This document shows, one piece after another, positions 44,229-55,088 of a DNA stretch of 64,000 nucleotides (position 1 is its first letter; every line of letters begins with the position of its first letter). The notes under the pieces are model-generated. The model saw only the letters and a list, made by a program, of their open reading frames with translations, was not told the DNA's origin and ran no database searches. Source of the DNA: Neofusicoccum parvum (lineage: Eukaryota; Ascomycota; Dothideomycetes; Botryosphaeriales; Botryosphaeriaceae). The DNA lies in NCBI GenBank assembly GCA_020912385.1, contig CP087214.1, positions 1,116,001 through 1,180,000 of the forward strand, in the 5' to 3' direction. A program made the translations under genes and the position numbers.

Positions 44229-45014
44229 ATGGCCGCCATTCAGCTTAACTTCACTCTCCGCACCTCCGCGAACTGCAAGACCGTGCACCTGCTCGGCTCG
44301 TGGGACAACTACAACGGACAGCTACCGCTCTCCAAGGATCCCTCGAAGACGGGCGGCTGGAAGGGCACTTTCCGCTTCCAGGGCGCCACGTTGAAGCAGG
44401 GCCAGCGCTACTGGTACTACTACATCATCGACGGCTACCACGTCTCGCACGACCCGGCCCGCGAGTTCACCACCGAGCCCACGACCGGCCGCAAGCTCAA
44501 CATCCTCGACATCCCCGCGCCAGGCAAGACCGCCTCGGTGCCCGATGCTGCCGCAAAGCGCGCCTCGCGCCGCTACTCGCAGGATGTCGTGAAGGGCCGG
44601 TCGCTCTCGCCCTCGCAGATCAAGTCGCCCCGCCCCGTCAAGCCCAACCAGCACCAGACCATCGTCAACGGCACCTACGAGCCCGCCACCGTGGAGGCAC
44701 TGACGTCGCGCTTCAGCAAGACGAACCTGGACGAGAGCAGCGAGGACGACTACTCGGACAGCGACATCGACTCGGACGTCCCGTCGCTCACGTCTCGCAG
44801 CTCCAACTCCAGCAGCCCGTCGTCCGTCAGCAGCACCTCGTCGTGCTGCACCTGCGAGCGCTACGGCATCACGCGCGCAGGCGAGCGCGTCAAGCTCGAC
44901 TGCGGCGGCCAGCGTTGCGGCTACTCGGACGACTCGTCTGAGTGCTCCTCCGAGGACGACGAGATGTACCGCGAGCGCACCACCCGCCGCCAGGGCGTCG
45001 TCATCCGTGGCTAG
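44229..45014 (+). CDS. EsdC-like protein with CBM48/AMPK glycogen-binding domain
   Basis: Single exon, 261 aa. Residues 1-95 form a carbohydrate-binding module 48 (AMPK beta/isoamylase N-terminal type): IQLNFTLRTSANCKTVHLLGSWDNY, GGWKGTF, and QRYWYYYIIDGYHVSHDPAREF with the aromatic residues that contact glucan chains. It resembles Aspergillus nidulans EsdC, required for early sexual development. The second half is disordered and Ser/Asp-rich (SSEDDYSDSDIDSD). It ends with a conserved-looking Cys patch (SCCTCERYGITRAGERVKLDCGGQRCGY) that could bind metal; this is inference. It is flanked by unusually long non-coding DNA (2.3 kb upstream, 5.2 kb downstream). Confidence 0.85.
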   Translation: MAAIQLNFTLRTSANCKTVHLLGSWDNYNGQLPLSKDPSKTGGWKGTFRFQGATLKQGQRYWYYYIIDGYHVSHDPAREFTTEPTTGRKLNILDIPAPGKTASVPDAAAKRASRRYSQDVVKGRSLSPSQIKSPRPVKPNQHQTIVNGTYEPATVEALTSRFSKTNLDESSEDDYSDSDIDSDVPSLTSRSSNSSSPSSVSSTSSCCTCERYGITRAGERVKLDCGGQRCGYSDDSSECSSEDDEMYRERTTRRQGVVIRG

Positions 45015-46187
45015 ATGCACGACGACCTGGCGGTACGGCGAAGCATTCCTTCGCGCGTGCCGCTCTGACAGCATTTTCTACCATCTCGTCTTCCAGCTGC
45101 TTTGCCGTCTTCTGCAATCTGCTTTGACCGGAGAGATTGAGGGTTGAGGCCTAATGATCGCCAACCACTCATTCCGACATTTGTGTGTGTCTTTTTCCAA
45201 GTCCCTCACCCTTGGGGCCTTAATCGAGGAGAGGTTTTCGACCCGTGACTTATCAGTCAGGAAGTATCCCTTTGTAATATCCTAATCCCTTCCCCAGCTT
45301 CGTTTCGTTCAGCTGGTTCTGGGGAAGCGAACGTTCTGGGGATGTGGATAGGAAAGGGATAGCATCCGCTGGTAATAGGCGACCTCTGTTTTCTCGCACC
45401 ACTACACTACCGACAACTTGGCATCGCGTTCCACTTTTTTCCATGCTGCTCAACGCTGGAGAGGGAAACCGGCGATGCCGCTTCTTTTTGATGAGGATAT
45501 GGTTTTATGGAGGTTTATGAATGAGGGGAGGATGATGGAGGGAAGGAGTGATGGAATCGAAAATCATGGACACGAGCTTTAGGTACAACTGCTCGCCTTC
45601 GTCCAAATGGGAGGAATAGGGAGGGAAGCATGGAAGCGTTTTATACCTACCTTTTTAGAACGGTCCGGCAGATGGAACTCTCACCGGCCTTTGGGAAAGG
45701 GAAAAGCCAAACTGGAATGGAAAACTTGCCATGCATGACGAAACTGCGCCCCCGTTATACTTGGTCCACCGCCTTGTGATATGTTTCTTGCTTCGTGCTT
45801 GTGCGAAGCAACCGCTAAACCTGCTAGCTGCTTACTCAATCCTGACGCGCATACCGCGGACCGACCTGGACTCAAGCCGCAGAAGCAAATGACGCACACA
45901 TGCGGCAGGAGAGAAAACGATTGAAGGGCAATGAAAACAAAAACGTCTTGCGTTTGGTTTCCAACCTGCGCGGAGGAAGCCGATGCATGAAGCCTTTCCT
46001 GCTCTCTTAAACCTTCCCCGAGCTTTCGCGTTCACTTCCTCCCGCAAAGCCTCTTTCCCCAAAATAAACCCACGCCTTCCCCATCCAGGGGGCCGAAGAG
46101 GACAGAAGCGGATTAGAGCAGCATTGGTGGGAGCCGAAAGTGGCGTGGGGACTGCTGCGCCGCAGGCAGGGCCCGTCGTCCTTCATC

Positions 46188-46192
<5 letters not shown>

Positions 46193-46220
<28 letters not shown>
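46193..46220. repeat. TC dinucleotide microsatellite, 14 units
   Basis: Perfect (TC)14. Confidence 0.9.
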
Positions 46221-46223
<3 letters not shown>

Positions 46224-46506
46224 ATCGTGCATGTGTGCAACAGCCTACGCCATCGTCACTTCGCAATCCTGCGGCGTTGCTTAGCATCTTGTTGCCCTAC
46301 TTGGCCCCCAGGTAAGGAACCTGTTCCTTTCAAGATCGAGATGGCGGGTGCTAGCGTAAGGTCCCATTCGTATGTATCCGCGACCCTTGTTTGTGCGGCG
46401 TAGTCGCTCCTCGGAGGAATACGAAACGTGACATCTACGACGTCTCGTTTAGTCTTATTTTCGGTTCACAGATCGCAACCGGCCTTTTGTTCTCTTTCGA
46501 GTTATG

Positions 46507-46528
46507 GAGAGAGAGAGAGATAGAGAGA
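46507..46528. repeat. GA dinucleotide microsatellite
   Basis: (GA)7 then an interrupted tagagaga. It is complementary in orientation to the TC tract 290 bp to its left. Confidence 0.85.
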
Positions 46529-49500
46529 CAGGGAGGATTCGAGCCATTGTATTGGAAGTGTTCCAGTTCAACGGTTTGCCTCAATGGCGGTGATGTTGCG
46601 TCGACCTTCGGGGAAACGAGGGCACGCACAGATAGTCGACGGCAGGACGTGCGGTGTGTGTATGTGCATAAAGAAGGCATCCAGGCAGCCAAGGCACGCG
46701 CATGGGCGCGGTGGGACCGCAGCTTATCCGCCCCGCGACTGCGCTCGATGCGCGTATAGCGCGGGAGCGAGCGCGCAGAGGCGGAGCGACACGAAGTAAA
46801 ATGGGACGTGTACCAAGGAACAGGAGTTGAGTAAGCATTTTGCCGGTTCGCAAGACCCCTCCCCGCCTTCCCAATTGGGCTGTATGCGGCGCAGCCCAAG
46901 GGACAGAGGACAAGAGTCTGACAAATGATTATTGGTGCAGAGGCGCACGGGATGCCTTCCTAGGTCGAGTCGGTAAGGAATGGCCATCCTGGCCCACGTG
47001 GAAGATCAGCTCTCCCCACTCAGGGCTGGGCTGGGCCGTCCTTCCGCTCCTCTGTCCCTTGTTCCACCCGGTCGATCGGGCAATCCATTAAGCGAGGGCG
47101 GATGTCGTTTGGGGGCCGCTCTGCTTTTATATGGGGACTTCGACTGGGAGCCCCAAGTGTGGGGCCTAAAAATGGCCGAGCGGCCGCGGCGAACCATCAG
47201 CGGAGGCAGCGAGAACACCAGAGTGGAGAAGGGAGTGAGGGGTGGTCTGACGATTTCCCAGGAACCGGGCCTGGTACATGCTGCAAGAGCGGAGCGTTCG
47301 GAGAGGCAGTGTATGCGGGTTGGAGGCAAACAGATCCTTAAGGACGACCGTTATACCATAAGACGCCGGCCAAAGGGCGCCCGTCTGCATGGTGGCACCG
47401 ACGAAAAGCGCGCGAAGGAACGGTCGTCAGGCTCCCCTCGCGGTGGCGGGAATCATGGCGAAGCAGCAGCGGAAGAACAACACGCGGGAATGAGGCGGGG
47501 CCTCGGCGGTGAGGCGGATTTCTCGTGAGATGCGTGCATTCTGGGGTAAGAGACCGACACAGCGCGATCATTGGTGAGATCAGACTACGGAAAGAAGGTG
47601 ATGAAGCTAGCACTAGCGACTAGCCAGCGGGGCAAACGAAGCAGACAATGCCACACCTGGGTGCATATACATAGCATCCATACATGCATCCGCTTGTGTG
47701 GCAAACGAAATCCTTGCCGGCGGAGGGCCGCTCCGCCAGGCTGCGCCGGGCACTGGTGCTTCGCAGGTGCTCGTTGGCCGCGGCCGCTGCGCAGGCACAA
47801 GCACAGGACAGCGGTTGCGGCTGCTGCTGCTGCAAAGCTGCAAAGCTGCCTGTCTCGTCTCAGAGCCAGACACGTAGGTGCCCCGTCGGGCAGGCAGTCC
47901 AAGGCCGGCCCGCAGCAGTGCAGAGTGCAGAGCGCAGAGTGCAGAGAAGCTCAAAAGCCGCGGCGTCTCGGGGCCCGAGTGCGAGACAGGATGAAACACG
48001 CACAAAAGCAAAAGAGACGGCGGGCGCATCTCGCATCAGACGCTGCAGAGAAGCGTAGCGGTGCGGGCTGCCGCGTGCCGACTGGCGACGGCGACGGCGA
48101 GTGGAGCGCGCGGGCACCTGCGCGTCTAAAAATAGGCGCACTGAGGCCCCACGGGCGACCGGGGGGGCCGCACCAGCACCGCCAGTGCCCGCTGCCGCGG
48201 CCATCCCGAGACGAGACGGGTAGCGGTACGCGGCCGTTCTCTGCAGCGCTGCTGCTGCTGCGGAGGGAAGACGGGCCCGGCTGCGCTCTGCCGCTGGTGC
48301 CGGACGAGCCGCTGATTCGCACCCTGGTGGCCGGTGCCGTCATGCTGCTCGCTCCCCCATTGCCATCCTCTGCGCTCTGCCCCTCCCCCACCCCTGCACA
48401 CGTGGTGGCCAGCTCGCTATCTTATCCTGCGTCCTCCACCTCGTCATCCATTATCCGGTCGTCGTAATCGTCATCGCGCGCGGCCCCGCGACGGAGTCAA
48501 TCGGCGTGCCTGGTTCGCAACCGTGCACCCCGTCCCGCCGAGGGATCGCTCTCTTTCCGTCCCCCTCCTTCCCGGCCATCGTCGTCCTCAGGAAGAGTGC
48601 CAGTGCCACCGTGCTCTTGCCGTCCGTCGTATCGACGATTAATCTGCAACAAGTGCACAGCTAGACCGCGCCGAGCCAGGTGCCATCCGCCATGCCGTCT
48701 CGTACGTCGTAAAAAGAAGAGCGCCTTCGCGATCCCAGGATCCAGGGCCGGTGCTCGATGGCTTGTTTGCGGTTGCTTCGGGAATGTGGCTTTCACTCGA
48801 TCTGTCAGAAAGGTAGCGAGACGAAGGGCACGCGACGGCCTGCGTCGACTTTCTGGACGAAGCCTCCCGGCGATGACGACTGGCACCGGTGTCTAGCACG
48901 CTCCCAATGGTGCACTTGGTGCCGGGTGGCTTGATTATCCGAGCTGCTGGCCTGTGGCAGGGTTGCTTCCCTTGCTCGTCCTCTCCTCTCGGCCGCGTGC
49001 TAACCTAGCTCCGCTGCTGCTGGTGGCTGCCACCCCGCCACCAATGAGCGCGCCAAGCGAAAGCCCTCTCTGCTCTCCGGTGACGGCTATCTTGCCCTGC
49101 CCGCTCCGCAACTTCAGCTGGGGGCTGGGTGGGTGCGGAATGGCGTTGCGCGCGCTGCTGGCGGGCGCATTGTGCTTGTGACGAACAGGAAAAAAAAAAC
49201 AAGGCGGAGCCGGTGATGGAGAGCTGCTGGGATTGGAGAAAAACATTCGAGAGGGAGCCTTGCCGTTTTGCTTGGTGTCGTGGCTATTGGGGCGATGGTG
49301 TGCGTGTGCGCGCCTGGGGACGGGAGGACGGGGCACATGCGCATGCACATGCTGCGCGCCATCTGCTGCCTGCTCAGACCCGGGACACACCGAACGCACG
49401 CGCGTGCGCAGGCCGGCCTTGCCTCTCCGTGGCTCTCAGCTGAGCCATCGCCCACGCCACGAGTCAACTCCGTCATGGGCGAACGGGTGCAGATGGGGAT

Positions 49501-50253
49501 CGATGCGCGGGACGAGAGAAAACAACGATGCGATCAACGAAACAATCGTCTTTTGCGGAGGAGGGTCGTGAGAGCCCGACTTGAAAGTTAAAAACAGCAG
49601 GTTCCGAACAAACCCCAAAGCAACCAAAGCTTAATAGGAAAACGCCCGCTCCAGAGTGAAGAAAAAAAGAGAGAAGAAAGGGACCGAGAGAGGATTGTGC
49701 CTGCCCATCCCTTCTGCTCTTTTGTGTTCCCTGCAGCCACCGGACTCCGAGACCCATGCTTTCCGAAACGATTAATGCTTCCCATGCCCACCACGGCCGC
49801 CCCGTATCCCGTGTTCCCCGACTCCGTTCCCAAGCAAGCGAATGCAAAGATGCCAAACCAATGATCGTTTCCCGCTCGTACATGCCGCTTGCTGTTACTC
49901 ATGCTTCGTAAGAAAGAAATGGAAAGACAGAGAAGAGACCGGAAAGAAGATACCATCTGTGAACTCCACCGGGCGTGACGACGAGTCAACATGCGTCTAA
50001 AAGCGTACCCGTGAATGCATCGCGATGCCGATAGCCGTATTTGCCTTCGGTCGGCTGTGCTCCGACCGCCGAGAACCGCAGGGTCCAACGGGGAAGCTTG
50101 GAGCGGCCGTCGCAAAATTATGCTCTCAAACACCCGAGGAGTGCCCAGGCAAGGAGAGCTTTGACCGTCCCGGGAAAAGAAAAGATGATAGACGCCCAAG
50201 CCGTAGGGTTCCGCGTCGCGGCCTTGTACTACGGCCAGATGCTGCTGAGGCGT

Positions 50254-50523
50254 CTACATGCGGCGGTAGCGGTGGTGGGAGCTGCAGGAGCTGGAACTCG
50301 CGAGGCTCGAGTAGCCCGAATCTGGGGGGAGCTCGCTGCCATATGCGGGACAGGATGCGGCTCCGAGACTGTAGTTGGTGTGGACGTTGCAGGCGTAGCC
50401 GACGAGGACCGTCTTCTCCTGGACCGAGTGGCCATACTGTCCGTATTGCGCACATGGGTCAATGGCGTGCTTGTGGTACAGACAACGGCAGACGGCGTAG
50501 CGTTCGACGACTTGGTAGCACAT
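50254..50523 (-). CDS. Small Cys/His-rich conserved fungal protein (MCYQVVERY type)
   Basis: Single exon, 89 aa, function unknown. The N-terminal 50 residues read like a compact metal-binding domain: Cys2, Cys12, Cys14 (VCRCLYHKH), His17/His19, Cys24, His32 (QYGHSV), Cys45 and His48 (GYACNVH). The C-terminus is a Ser-rich tail (SGYSSLASSSSCSS) ending RYRRM. From memory, short proteins starting MCYxVxERYxxCRC and containing GH...EKTVLVGYxC are widespread in filamentous ascomycetes, so I take the start at 50523 rather than the in-frame upstream ATG at 50766. A strong minus-strand TATA box at 50706-50712 supports this: transcripts would begin downstream of the upstream ATG. Zinc binding is inference. 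Confidence 0.8.
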   Translation of the reverse strand: MCYQVVERYAVCRCLYHKHAIDPCAQYGQYGHSVQEKTVLVGYACNVHTNYSLGAASCPAYGSELPPDSGYSSLASSSSCSSHHRYRRM

Positions 50524-50705
50524 CCTGGCTGGCTGAGGGCGGGACGGTGAGAAAGGTGGTAGAGAAGCAGAGAGACGGTAGGAGAAGCAGCCCTGGGGAA
50601 GAGCTGAGAGAGAGCTGAAGTGAGGAGGCGCCGAAGACTGGAGAGCTGGGCTGGGTGGATTGAGCTGGTGGTCAGGATGGTGGCCTCTCCGGTCAGGCAG
50701 CGGGC

Positions 50706-50712
50706 TTATATA
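50706..50712 (-). promoter_or_regulatory. TATA box of the small Cys/His protein gene
   Basis: The minus strand reads TATATAA about 185 bases upstream of the chosen start codon and downstream of the alternative upstream ATG. It therefore favours the 89-aa product. Confidence 0.65.
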
Positions 50713-51809
50713 GCGGATGTTAGCTGTTCTGACAGGCGATGAGGACGGAGGCTCTCTCGACAGCAAGCAGCCCTACGGTGTGCATAATGCAGGTCGCTGG
50801 CAGGCAACGAGATGGGGAGAGGTCAGTTACAAGGGAAGGCAAGAGCAGTCAGCACAGATGCTTAGATAGGGCTGCATGTCGCGTTAGCACCGCCCAGCAG
50901 GAGCTTCCAATCATGGGGGTGAGCGGGCGTTCGGTTACACGACGACTGCGGACCGCGATGGAGAGGCTCTCAGTCTTCAGCTGGAGCCAGATCCGCGGCC
51001 GCCATCCCTACCGCGGCTCTGGGCTTTGACTCCAACGCGGCGGGCGGCGGCGCGAATGGGGGCGCGCGGCGGGCGGGTGTGGTGAGCAGCACCGCCGGGG
51101 GGGCCGTCCGCGCACACCACCACGCCAATGGCGAGGATGCGAAGCAGGTACAGCTGGGCCATGAGGCCGCGGTCAGCCACGCCTCTGCCGGCTGGAAAAA
51201 GAACCCTGGGGTGGAGACGGAGGTTTGGCGCGCGCGGAGAGGCGCAGTGGCTGAAGGTTACGTGAGAGCACGGCGCGTTAATAATCGGCGGCCGTGCGCG
51301 CGCGCGGCGGAGGGAGGGTGCGCGCGCGCGCAAAGTCGAAACACGCACGAGCAGCCGGATCGTGACGCGCGCCGGGGGGCTGTCATGTGGCGGTTGCGAT
51401 GAATCGCGGTGTGAGACCGGCGGAGGGTGAAGCGTGACGCGACACCCAAGTTCTCGCTTGTCCAGCGACTTCTCGGTCTATTTTTGGGCCCGCGCAAGCG
51501 GCCAGTGATGCTGCTGCTCGCCGCGGCCGGTCACCACCCGCCCGTCTGCTCTGGCCTTGCTGACGGCCTGCGCCAAAGCCCGTTGGATCCTGTCCACGAT
51601 CTCGGCCCCACCGCAGCCCTGCCCAGCCGCGAAGGGAAGCGCCATCCTGCGCCGGCTGGGTGCGTGTGCGAGTGCGGCTCTCGCGCCCGGCGGCCGTCAG
51701 CGCGCGACCGCCGGCCGCCGTACCAGTACCTTGCGACCCGGTAGCCGGGCGGGCAGCGAGAGCGGTGGCTGCGGCGTCGCGAGGATCGAGCGGCCGGATC
51801 GTGCCAGAC

Positions 51810-51830
51810 GCCAGGTGCCAGGTGCCAGGT
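51810..51830. repeat. Short tandem repeat, 7-bp unit
   Basis: Three copies of gccaggt in a row, followed by a partial copy. Non-coding. Confidence 0.7.
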
Positions 51831-52974
51831 GCAGGGCGTGGGATGCGCTCCACGATCCCGCGGCCGCGCTTCCTACTGGCTGCGCCGCCCGCCGTGAGGC
51901 TCAACTGCGCAGACGTCACCGCCAGAGCGGGCCATGCGGCCTCCGCCAGCGCTGGCGCTGGTGGGCCAGGTGCGGAGCCGGACACCGCGCGCCGCCCGCG
52001 TCAACCACGCATGGCCGAGCCCGCCGTCGCAGTATAAGGACACCGCCTCGGGCGGTCTGCGACGCGCTCAACCTGCTCTCGTGACAAGCGCGGTACTCCC
52101 AGTGGGGGCTGACACTCGCTCGCAATGCTGACTTCAACCTCCAGGCGCGCATAATGACATATGATAAGCTGAGGACTGCTTGGTTAATAGGTCCACGTCG
52201 ACAGGCATCGCCCGCTTTCAGCACGTTACAAATCTCTCGACACAGGCTCGAACGCCGGCCGACACGCGCGGCGAAGCGGTATCTCCCCAGCCCAGGGCTA
52301 CTCCGGACCGTACTCGAGCCTCTGCGCCTCCCGCCCCGCGCATGTACAATCGGAACACGGCGGCTGCCTCAGTGCAGCATGAATGCTGACATGCTTTGGC
52401 GGCGGTGAAAGTCGCCGCACCACCTCTTCGCCGCTCCTCCACATCGTGACGCTTGCTTCGGCGGACGCGGGTCCGCAACGAGCCTTCCCGCCGGTGGCAA
52501 ACATGTGGGCGCTCACGGGGTCAGTGGCGCCGGCAGAATGACGAACGCGTGCGTGTTGAAGGCTGGATCGACTCATTTGGAATCGACATAATCAAGAGAC
52601 TTGCTAAAAGAAGATCTATGTCAAAAGACCGCTCCCGGATGAGCGCGGACGACGTCATGGCAGAGAAGGCGGGAGAAGCCCGAGAAAAGAAACGGGGAGT
52701 CGAGTAAGCCGCAAACCCGAGCGAAGGGAAAATATGTACCGCCCAATGACCCATGGTCCCCAGTCTTCATGTCTGCGCGTACGCGTAACCGTCCGTATAA
52801 ACACCATAAGCCACCTTTCCAAAAGCCTGCTGATTGCGCGTAGAATCGAAGTATCGTTCAAAGGTCGTCCCAGACTCCAAGCCAATATATGCCACCGCTA
52901 AGGACCAAGCAGAAATGAAGACCGTATTAGACAGTAAAAAATAGCGTGCGTTGTCTGGAGACATCATTAACATT

Positions 52975-55088
52975 TTAGGAGAAATCTTCCTCGATCGGGC
53001 TCTTCGCCTGCTGTCCAGGAGTGGCCGGCACCGAGTGGAACTCGTCAGAGTTCTTCCTCGAGTTCTTTTCTTGCTTGCCGGGGGTCTCGTCGCTGTCGGT
53101 CATCCGAATCACGCTGATACGCTTATTCATCGCGTCGATCCCGTCATCAGAAGAGAACGAGTCGCGGGAGCTTACGGTCGAGGCGCTGTCCATGGTGCTG
53201 ATCGACGGGTGCTCAGACGAAGACGGCGGTGAGCGGGGAGACATACTGTCGCGCGAAACATCGGCATTGTACGGTTCAGCGCTGATGATGAGAGGACCTC
53301 TCCGGTTGCGAACAGGGTTGCGTGGCGGAATCCTGGGAGGAGTCGGCTTCTTCACCGAAACAAGCCTTGCGCGCATGGCCTGCGGGGTTGCGGCCTGCCG
53401 GACTTGATGCACGACGGGCTCCTCGACGGCGACATTCTCGTAGTCGTAGGTAGAGAACCTGGCAAAGTTGGGGGTTTGCGCGCTGGCACTGGTCTCGGAC
53501 TTGTCGTTGTCCTCCTCAACCTCCGGTTTCGCTGCTGGATATGACTTCTCATCATCCTCAATCGCCAACTTGACCTGAATCTCCTCCGTCTGCTTTTCTT
53601 CGGCATCTTCTGACACGTGCTGGCTTTGTTCCTGCTCTTTCTCCGCCTCCTTACAATCCTCCTTCACCTCTTCTTTGATGCTCTTCATCGATGCAGCAAC
53701 AGAGGCTGATCTGGAAGGCGCAGTAGGCGCGACATCGTTCTCAGGGATCTCTGCCATGGGCGAACGGTTCTCGGCCTCCGACAACCTTCGACTATTGGTG
53801 CCAGGTGAATCGAAATCGGTCTGAATGCCCATGTCCACGGTCTGCGTGGCTCGATCAGTCATGTTGCTAAGAGTGCTGGTTCTCCAGCTACTCCTTCTGC
53901 TGACAGACTTGCTGTCCCGGAAGCTGCTCCGATCAATGCTCCTTCTGCTGAATGTGCTATAAATCGGGCTTGCCGGGCTCGGGTTGAATTCGAAGGCCTC
54001 GCTCGTTGGCCGCTTGCCGGTACCTGCTTCGACGATGTGGAGCCCCTGCTTCTCTAGTGCGAGCACGCCGTAGGGATCTGGGTCCATTTTGTCTGGGACA
54101 CCAAATTTCTGATCTGAGTCGATCTCGTAGTCTCCAGGTGGCGGTTCAGAGGTCAACAGGCTGTGGTCGACATCGGCGTCGCCTTGTGCTGCCTTGATGG
54201 TCTCCATCAATGCGCGAATCTCTGGTGGTCGATGCCGTACTTTCCCGGCCAGAATGTCTCCAACTCCTACTTGTTCGCCGTAGAACCTCTCGTTCTCATC
54301 CGTCCGTTCTATTATCACCGTCCCATCTACCTGAACACCAGCATAGAACCCCCTTGACTTCATGTAGGTGAAGATGGGAGCGTGTCTTTTGTGCACCTCC
54401 GACTCGACGACTCCACCAACGCCAACCGGACCGGCGACGGCGCTGATCTCGCCCCCAACTGTACATCGCACTTTGGAAAAGGCTTCCAATGCCGCTTCTG
54501 TGTTGATCACGACGACGCAGTCGTAGATGTCGAGGCCGACGAGGAATCCGAGACCGGCAGTGTGCAGCATGATGCCCGACGGCGGCGACCACGAGCCGTC
54601 TTCGGTGCGTCCGACGAGAATGCCGCTTCCGCCCGCGCCGGACACCCAGAGACCGCTGCGCATTGTCGTGAAGATGGCGAGACCGACGGCATTGCGGATG
54701 ACCTGAGGCAGGCAGGCGTCAGCATTGCGAGCGCAGGAACGCGTCAAAATGGATGGAAGGCGGCGCATACCTCGGACGGAATATTCTTGAGCACTTTTTG
54801 CTTTTGCTGGGGCCCATCGAGGGTCGACAGCACCTCCTCCTCGTAGAAACCGTCCTCTGTTCGCGTTGGTCAGGCACGCCACTCCGCGCGGTTCCGCAAG
54901 GGATGCTCACTGCAAAAGCTGCGCAAAATGCGCGCAGCCTTGTCGCTTTCTTTGTCCAGCGTGGTCGGCCAGAAGGCCTCGGAGCCCAGCCTGTTCGACA
55001 GCCTGTTGACGGGCGCACCCAGCTTGTCGGCCCATCCCCACAGCTTGTCGAAGCCGGTCTTGCTGCCATGTTTGGTGCGTTGCCACAT
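52975..55088 (-). CDS. SYLF-domain (Ysc84-like) actin regulator/lipid-binding protein
   Basis: Exons 55088-54911, 54856-54771 and 54702-52975 give 663 aa. The SYLF domain covers about residues 55-265. The first exon encodes KESDKAARILRSFC, joined to KDGFYEEEVLSTLDGPQQKQKVLKNIPSE, then VIRNAVGLAIFTTMRSGLWVSGAGGSGILVGR, GIMLHTAGLGFLVGLDIYDCVVVI and VAGPVGVGG. SYLF proteins bind phosphoinositides and, in yeast Ysc84/Lsb3/Lsb4, bind Las17 and actin at endocytic patches. The usual C-terminal SH3 domain is missing. Instead there is a long disordered, Ser/Glu-rich tail with a proline motif (KKPTPPRIPPRNP) that could itself be an SH3 ligand. The start is the ATG of MWQRTKHGSKTGF; an open upstream extension is not needed. 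Confidence 0.92.

Larger units (their letters stand above)
45015..50253. other. 5.2-kb gene-free stretch
   Basis: No supportable gene on either strand. The left few hundred bases are the EsdC-like 3' UTR and the right end the 3' UTR of the small Cys/His protein gene. The longest open frame (47571-48467 plus, 298 codons) is Arg/Ala/Pro-rich, overlapped by equally long antisense frames, and resembles nothing. Contains TC and GA microsatellites. No tRNA or rRNA seen. Confidence 0.5.
50524..52974. other. Intergenic, GC-rich, nothing coding recognised
   Basis: 2.45 kb upstream of the small Cys/His gene and downstream of the SYLF gene. Open frames at 51383-51985 and elsewhere are composition artefacts. 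A 68-codon frame at 52767-52973, starting just 2 bases past the SYLF stop, is most simply its 3' UTR. Confidence 0.5.

Noticed and set aside
47571..48467. 298-codon plus-strand open frame
   Set aside because: Arg/Ala/Pro-rich translation with no domain, equally long antisense frames, and very high local GC: expected by composition.
50524..50766. N-terminal extension of the small Cys/His protein to the in-frame ATG at 50766
   Set aside because: The extension is Pro/Ser-rich and starts upstream of the TATA box at 50706-50712. The conserved-looking protein begins at MCYQ.
52767..52973. 68-codon frame immediately downstream of the SYLF gene
   Set aside because: Begins 2 bases after the SYLF stop codon on the same strand; best explained as 3' UTR.
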